DNA of 10,074 bases, from positions 1 through 10,074 of the forward strand of contig JAJQBF010000154.1 of assembly GCA_021203425.1 (NCBI GenBank), given 5' to 3'. The notes beneath the pieces were generated by a model, which had not been told where the DNA came from, made no database searches, and was given only the letters and a program-made list of their open reading frames with translations. Made by a program: the position numbers and the translations under genes. The first letter of the stretch is position 1. Every line of letters starts with the position of its first letter. Shown here in pieces: positions 6,969 through 10,074 of the stretch. The stretch is from Clostridiales bacterium. GTDB lineage: Bacteria > Bacillota > Clostridia > Lachnospirales > CAG-274.

Positions 6969-6972
6969 ACAA
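6943..6972 (-). promoter_or_regulatory. Predicted serpin promoter embedded in a terminator
   Basis: On the minus strand, TTGTAT (6972-6967) is followed after 18 bases by a perfect TATAAT (6948-6943). TGT directly precedes the latter and gives an extended -10 (TGTTATAAT). Transcription would begin near 6936, about 30 bases before the serpin ATG at 6904. The -10 lies across the loop and the foot of the 3' arm of the terminator hairpin. The initiating transcript therefore lacks the 5' arm and cannot form the hairpin itself. Confidence 0.6.
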
Positions 6973-7014
6973 TGTGCATTTTTATTTTCGGGAATTTTTT
7001 TAAAAAGTATCTTT

Positions 7015-8439
7015 TTAAAAAATTACAGTCACCGTTTTTGTTTCGGCATCATAGCCTATATTGTCGTCTTCAATTCCCAGTGCGCTGCAAATATCCCTTA
7101 CGGGGAGATACATACAGGAATTATAGTTAATCGCCGGAGTTGATACCTCCTGCTGTTTTCCGTTTACATACATATAATCGCCGTTCTGTTCAATTGAAAC
7201 TCTGTTTCCGTCTTTGATTATAACAACCGTCTTTGTTTCGGCATCATAAATTATATCTTCATCGGCAACTCCCAAAGCCTTTGAAAGAGCTCTTAAGGGA
7301 AGAAGTGTACTTCCTTCGGAAACTATACAGGGAGATGAAGTTTCAACTGTTTCGCCGTTAATAACATAGCTTTCTGCTCCTACGGTAAATGTAAGAACAT
7401 TTTCGCCCTCGGGAAGAAGACTGTTTTCTTCAGTAATTTCTTCACCGGCTGTCTCTTCCGATTCTTCAACTGTTTCTTCCGCTGTTGTTTCTTCGGCGGC
7501 AGAACTTGTCTCGGGGGCTGTTAAATCACTCTTCCTGTCGATATATTCACCGCAGGAATAAGTTGTTCTGTCTTCAATTTTTCTTGTTTTGCTTGTTCCC
7601 TCGTTTGTTTTAAATGTAATTGTTCTCGTAGAATAAACCGTAATATTGGGGGAAGTCGTCAGCTTTTCGGCTGTTCTGTTAAGAGTAAGATTCTTTATTG
7701 TAATTATACCCGTACCGGTTTCCGACTCTTCCTTTACTTTTACATTTAAAACAGTTGAAGATTCAAGCTCACAGTAAACATTATCTTCATATTTTCCCGT
7801 TCCCTCAATATCCGGAATGGAAACAATTGCAAAATTGGGGTCGCTTATACTTATTCTGAAAGATGTTTCGCCGGAAACAGCCGGATAATTTGAACTGTCG
7901 GAAATTTTAATATCTGAAAGAACGGATATGCCCGTTTTGTAAATTTCGGCATTTTCATCATAATTTACCGAAAAGCTGCCTGCTGTGTTGCTGGCAAAAA
8001 GAAATTCGGCATCGTCCATATAAGTCGGTGTTTCCGTTACATATAAATATGTGTATCCGTCGCAAAAATTCTTTGCATAAAGAGGAATTGAAAATTCCGT
8101 AGTGTTTCCGCTTTTGTTTGCCTTGAAAAATTCTTTTGAAAATTTCAGCTGAATGTCCGATGTGCCTGAACGGCTTACAGTAACATTAGAGTCATATTTA
8201 GACATTTTCGAAGTGTCCCAGTCTGCTCCGTCAAGAACAAGGTGAAAAGCCATTGAGGTCAAAGAATCTCCCGTAACCTTAACATTAAGAGTGGGATAAC
8301 TGTCCCCTGTTACTCCGTTTGTCATTTCATAATAAGCGTCTTCAAGGCTTAAAGCCACGTCTGATCTTCCCGCAAAAACAACATTTGAGGGAATAAACAC
8401 CGCAAGCATTAAAACAAGTGACAAAATTAATTTTTTCAT
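7015..8439 (-). CDS. Secreted protein with two C-terminal stalk motifs
   Basis: This 474-residue exported protein has a clear Sec signal peptide, MKKLILSLVLMLAVFIPSNV followed by VFA, with likely cleavage after Ala23. Residues about 24-300 are rich in Ser, Thr, Asp and short beta-strand patterns (for example SFRISISDPNFAIVSIPDI and GIITIKNLTLN). They may form one or two beta-sandwich domains, but I do not recognise a family. A low-complexity Glu/Thr/Ala/Ser linker spans about 308-346. The C-terminus (about 347-474) is a copper-amine-oxidase-N-like stalk module with two repeats, LLPLRALSKALG (379-390) followed by YDAETKTVVI, and YLPVRDICSALG (444-455) followed by YDAETKTVTV. No catalytic amine oxidase domain is present. 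The start at 8439 is chosen because AGGAGG lies 6 bases upstream; a longer frame from 8484 would run through the promoter -10 box. The same stalk type occurs at the other end of the neighbouring serpin, which suggests related surface placement. Function unknown. Confidence 0.9.
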   Translation of the reverse strand: MKKLILSLVLMLAVFIPSNVVFAGRSDVALSLEDAYYEMTNGVTGDSYPTLNVKVTGDSLTSMAFHLVLDGADWDTSKMSKYDSNVTVSRSGTSDIQLKFSKEFFKANKSGNTTEFSIPLYAKNFCDGYTYLYVTETPTYMDDAEFLFASNTAGSFSVNYDENAEIYKTGISVLSDIKISDSSNYPAVSGETSFRISISDPNFAIVSIPDIEGTGKYEDNVYCELESSTVLNVKVKEESETGTGIITIKNLTLNRTAEKLTTSPNITVYSTRTITFKTNEGTSKTRKIEDRTTYSCGEYIDRKSDLTAPETSSAAEETTAEETVEESEETAGEEITEENSLLPEGENVLTFTVGAESYVINGETVETSSPCIVSEGSTLLPLRALSKALGVADEDIIYDAETKTVVIIKDGNRVSIEQNGDYMYVNGKQQEVSTPAINYNSCMYLPVRDICSALGIEDDNIGYDAETKTVTVIF

Positions 8440-8472
8440 GAAATACCTCCTGTTCATTTTCCTTTTTATTTC

Positions 8473-8481
8473 ATTATACCA
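8473..8481 (-). promoter_or_regulatory. Extended -10 promoter of the stalk-protein gene
   Basis: The minus strand reads TGGTATAAT (8481-8473), an extended -10 with a perfect TATAAT hexamer. No good -35 is present at the usual distance, as is common for extended -10 promoters. Transcription would start near 8466, about 27 bases before the ATG at 8439 and just upstream of its AGGAGG site (8451-8445). It lies in the 71-base gap after the DUF6472-like gene. Confidence 0.6.
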
Positions 8482-8510
8482 CAAATAATCAACGAATTTA
8501 TTAAAATTTC

Positions 8511-8687
8511 TTAAATATGCTTATTGACTATCTTATATTCGTTGTCATAGCGGAAATAAGGGCACGAGCTGAACTTACCCGTAATATAGTGATAATATTC
8601 GTCTTCGTCAAGGTTCATTATACATTCGTATACTTCCCCTTCTTCATCATAGTCATAATAAAGACAGCTTTCACACATTTTAGACAT
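8511..8687 (-). CDS. DUF6472-like four-cysteine small protein
   Basis: A 58-residue acidic, Tyr-rich protein starts immediately after the pepT stop codon (TAA then ATG). It begins MSKMCESCLYYDYDEEGEVY, continues ECIMNLDEDEYYHYITGKFS and ends SCPYFRYDNEYKIVNKHI. This layout matches my recollection of the DUF6472 family of small clostridial proteins: an N-terminal C-x2-C (Cys5, Cys8), a Tyr/Asp/Glu run, Cys22 before NLDEDE, and Cys42 in a CPYF/CPYY motif before EYKIV. Four conserved cysteines would suit a metal site, probably zinc, but that is inference. There is no signal peptide or membrane segment, so it is probably cytoplasmic. A GGGAG site in the end of pepT lies about 10 bases upstream, and Met4 is an alternative start. 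The pepT overlap-free junction implies co-transcription and translational coupling. Function is unknown. Confidence 0.87.
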   Translation of the reverse strand: MSKMCESCLYYDYDEEGEVYECIMNLDEDEYYHYITGKFSSCPYFRYDNEYKIVNKHI

Positions 8688-9914
8688 TTACTCACCGCTC
8701 CCTACTGTTTTAACAATATTTACAATCGTCATCATTGCCTTTTCCATTGACTCCAAAACAACAAGCTCATAAGGTCCGTGATAATTATGACCACCGGTAA
8801 ATATATTCGGGCAGGGTAAGCCTTCAAATGAAAGACGGCTGCCGTCGGTTCCGCCCCTTGTGGGCAAAATTTCGGGCTTTACCCCTGCCTGTTCCATAGC
8901 TTTAAGGGCAATATCCTTTACTTTGGGATATTTATCTATTACCTCTTTCATATTATAATAGCTGTCTCCCATATCGAGACAGACAGTGTTTTTACCGTAT
9001 TTTTCATTAAGTCTGTCTGTTATTTTCTTAAACAGGTTCTTCCTTTTTTCGAAATTATCCCTGTCAAAATCTCTTATTATAAACTCAAGCTCCGTTTCCG
9101 AAACATTCCCCTTCATTTCACAAAGATGATAAAAACCCTTTCTGTTTTCCGTATGGGCAGGTGTTTCTTCGGGAGGAAGAAGAGAGATAAATTCATTTCC
9201 TATCAAAAGGGCATTTTTCATTATATCCTTAGCCGTTCCGGGGTGTACGTTTTTGCCCCTTATTTTAAGCTTTGCATAAGCAGCATCAAAGTTTTCAAAT
9301 GAAAATTCTCCCAAAACACCTCCGTCTATTGTATAGGCAAAATCACAGCCGAAAGCCTTAACATCAAAAAAATCAACACCTCTGCCGATTTCTTCGTCTG
9401 GGGTAAAGCCTATTCTTACCCGTCCGTGTTTTATTTCCGGGTGTTCTGTCAGATATTTAACGGCGCATATTATCTCAGCCGCCCCTGCCTTGTCGTCTGC
9501 CCCCAAAAGGGTTGTTCCGTCGGCGGTTATGACGGTTTGCCCTGTATAATTTTTCATAAAGGGAAACTCCGAAGGGCTTATAACAATGTCATTTTTCAAA
9601 ACAATATCCGACCCGTCATAATTTTCCCAAACAACAGGTTTTATCATATTTCCGCTGTAATCGGGGCTTGTGTCTGTATGAGCCAAAAACCCCACTGTCT
9701 TACAGGGCTTGTCAATATTAGACGGAAGTGTCGCCGTAAGGTATGAATATTTATCTATTTTAATGTCTTCAAGCTCCAGTTCCGAAAGCTTGGCGGCTAA
9801 ATATTCCGCAAAATCAGTTAAATTTTCTGACGAAGGAAAGCTCTCCGCCTTCGGGTTTGAAGATGTGTCAAATCTTATTAAATCAAAGAATGTCTTTTTT
9901 AAATCCTCTTTCAT
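8688..9914 (-). CDS. pepT: Peptidase T, zinc aminotripeptidase
   Basis: PepT is a cytoplasmic dinuclear-zinc M20-family peptidase that removes the N-terminal residue from tripeptides, the last stage of peptide use. The 408-residue product has exactly the length of the E. coli enzyme and aligns along its whole length. Metal and catalytic residues are visible: His79 and Asp81 in FLAHTDTSPDYSG, Asp140/141 in LLGADDKAG, Glu174 and Glu175 in TPDEEIGRG, Asp198 in YTIDGG and His379 in FTGGHNYHGPYE. Other signatures are NVHPGTAKDIM (222-232) and PTRGGTDGSRLSF (351-363), which belong to the lid and substrate-binding region. The start at 9914 is preferred: GAGGAGG lies 12 bases upstream, whereas an in-frame TTG at 9938 would overlap that site and add eight non-conserved residues. 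The DUF6472-like gene follows with no gap. Upstream are two extended -10 elements. There is no sign of damage. Confidence 0.97.
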   Translation of the reverse strand: MKEDLKKTFFDLIRFDTSSNPKAESFPSSENLTDFAEYLAAKLSELELEDIKIDKYSYLTATLPSNIDKPCKTVGFLAHTDTSPDYSGNMIKPVVWENYDGSDIVLKNDIVISPSEFPFMKNYTGQTVITADGTTLLGADDKAGAAEIICAVKYLTEHPEIKHGRVRIGFTPDEEIGRGVDFFDVKAFGCDFAYTIDGGVLGEFSFENFDAAYAKLKIRGKNVHPGTAKDIMKNALLIGNEFISLLPPEETPAHTENRKGFYHLCEMKGNVSETELEFIIRDFDRDNFEKRKNLFKKITDRLNEKYGKNTVCLDMGDSYYNMKEVIDKYPKVKDIALKAMEQAGVKPEILPTRGGTDGSRLSFEGLPCPNIFTGGHNYHGPYELVVLESMEKAMMTIVNIVKTVGSGE

Positions 9915-9949
9915 ATTTATAATCAGCCTCCTCAACAAATTATACAGCT

Positions 9950-9958
9950 ATTATAACA
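9950..9958 (-). promoter_or_regulatory. Extended -10 close to pepT
   Basis: The minus strand reads TGTTATAAT (9958-9950), an extended -10 with a perfect TATAAT. Transcription would start near 9943, leaving a leader of about 30 bases that includes the GAGGAGG site (9933-9927) before the ATG at 9914. No convincing -35 is seen 17 bases upstream. This is the best-placed of the candidate pepT promoters. Confidence 0.5.
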
Positions 9959-9986
9959 TTACAATTCAGCCGAATTGCTCGTGTTT

Positions 9987-10005
9987 TGTGTTATATTATA
10001 ACACA
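9987..10005. promoter_or_regulatory. 19-bp palindrome overlapping a second -10 upstream of pepT
   Basis: TGTGTTATATTATAACACA is a perfect 9-bp inverted repeat around a single central base. On the minus strand it contains a second extended -10, TGTTATAAT (10003-9995). A palindrome of this size over a promoter hexamer is typical of a repressor operator, but the bases are mostly A/T and chance symmetry is possible. It lies about 75-90 bases upstream of the pepT start. Confidence 0.4.
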
Positions 10006-10020
10006 TACCGATATGAATTC

Positions 10021-10050
10021 ACAATATTTTTTTATAAAAGTTTGCGTCAA
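10021..10050 (-). promoter_or_regulatory. Possible distal pepT promoter
   Basis: The minus strand has TTGACG (10050-10045), close to the -35 consensus, followed after 18 bases by TATTGT (10026-10021), a weak -10. It could drive pepT with a leader of about 100 bases that passes through the palindrome at 9987-10005. The region from 9939 to the window end contains no gene I can support. Confidence 0.35.
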
Positions 10051-10074
10051 AGCTCTGCTTAATATTTTTTAACC

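Noticed and set aside
6996..7022. Perfect 12-bp A/T inverted repeat over the end of the stalk-protein gene as its terminator
   Set aside because: On the minus strand it is A/T-only apart from one G-C pair and is followed by A, not T. The hairpin at 6968-6926 is a far better terminator.
5339..8439. Copper amine oxidase activity for the two stalk proteins
   Set aside because: Only the small N-terminal-type stalk repeats are present. There is no catalytic domain.
8440..8484. A longer start for the stalk protein at 8484
   Set aside because: It would place the extended -10 box inside the coding region and bury the signal peptide behind 15 charged residues. The ATG at 8439 has a strong site and opens the signal peptide.
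9915..9938. TTG start of pepT at 9938
   Set aside because: The added codons overlap the GAGGAGG site, and the length from 9914 matches the known enzyme exactly.

Overview
The window looks like a chromosomal segment of a low-GC, anaerobic, Gram-positive Clostridia-type bacterium, possibly a gut commensal. This rests on AT-rich DNA, strong AGGAGG-type ribosome binding sites, a Firmicutes-style potABCD operon, a DUF6472-like mini-protein, secreted proteins with copper-amine-oxidase-N ('stalk') modules and a clostridial-type serpin. Every gene I can support lies on the minus strand, so transcription runs from high to low coordinates.

In transcription order: (1) Promoter elements near 10050-9950 lead into pepT (9914-8688), a peptidase T aminotripeptidase. 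Its stop codon is followed directly by a 58-residue, four-cysteine DUF6472-like protein (8687-8511). (2) A separate promoter precedes a secreted 474-residue protein (8439-7015) with an unassigned beta-rich N-terminal part, an acidic Glu/Thr linker and two C-terminal stalk motifs. (3) An intrinsic terminator (6968-6926) has a promoter -10 box in its loop. It leads into a 521-residue probable lipoprotein (6904-5339) that joins an N-terminal stalk module to a complete serpin. (4) A promoter near 5306-5279 drives the polyamine uptake operon potA-potB-potC-potD (5124-823), whose genes are tightly packed or overlapping. PotA is unusually long (522 residues) because two divergent tandem beta-sandwich-like repeats interrupt its C-terminal TOBE region. 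(5) Downstream of potD is a lone hicB antitoxin gene (766-204) that has been split and is now a pseudogene. A strong intrinsic terminator at 55-22 ends the cluster.

The best candidate for something undescribed is a pair of small non-coding elements with the same terminal inverted repeat (GTAACAGTTCAGC). The 80-bp copy at 5179-5258 has perfect 13-bp terminal repeats and a perfect 8-bp target duplication, and it sits in the 5' leader of potABCD. The 170-bp copy at 332-501 is rich in hairpins and splits hicB. The GTAA tips and 8-bp duplication resemble the IS66 family, so these may be non-autonomous elements (MITEs) moved by an IS66-type transposase. If transcription continues past potD, as the missing terminator suggests, one pot transcript would carry one such element near each end.

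The genes form a cell-surface and nutrient-scavenging neighbourhood: tripeptide breakdown, polyamine import, a probably surface-anchored protease inhibitor and a secreted stalk protein. I see no evidence that they form one pathway. No tRNA, rRNA, CRISPR array, transposase gene or prophage gene was seen.
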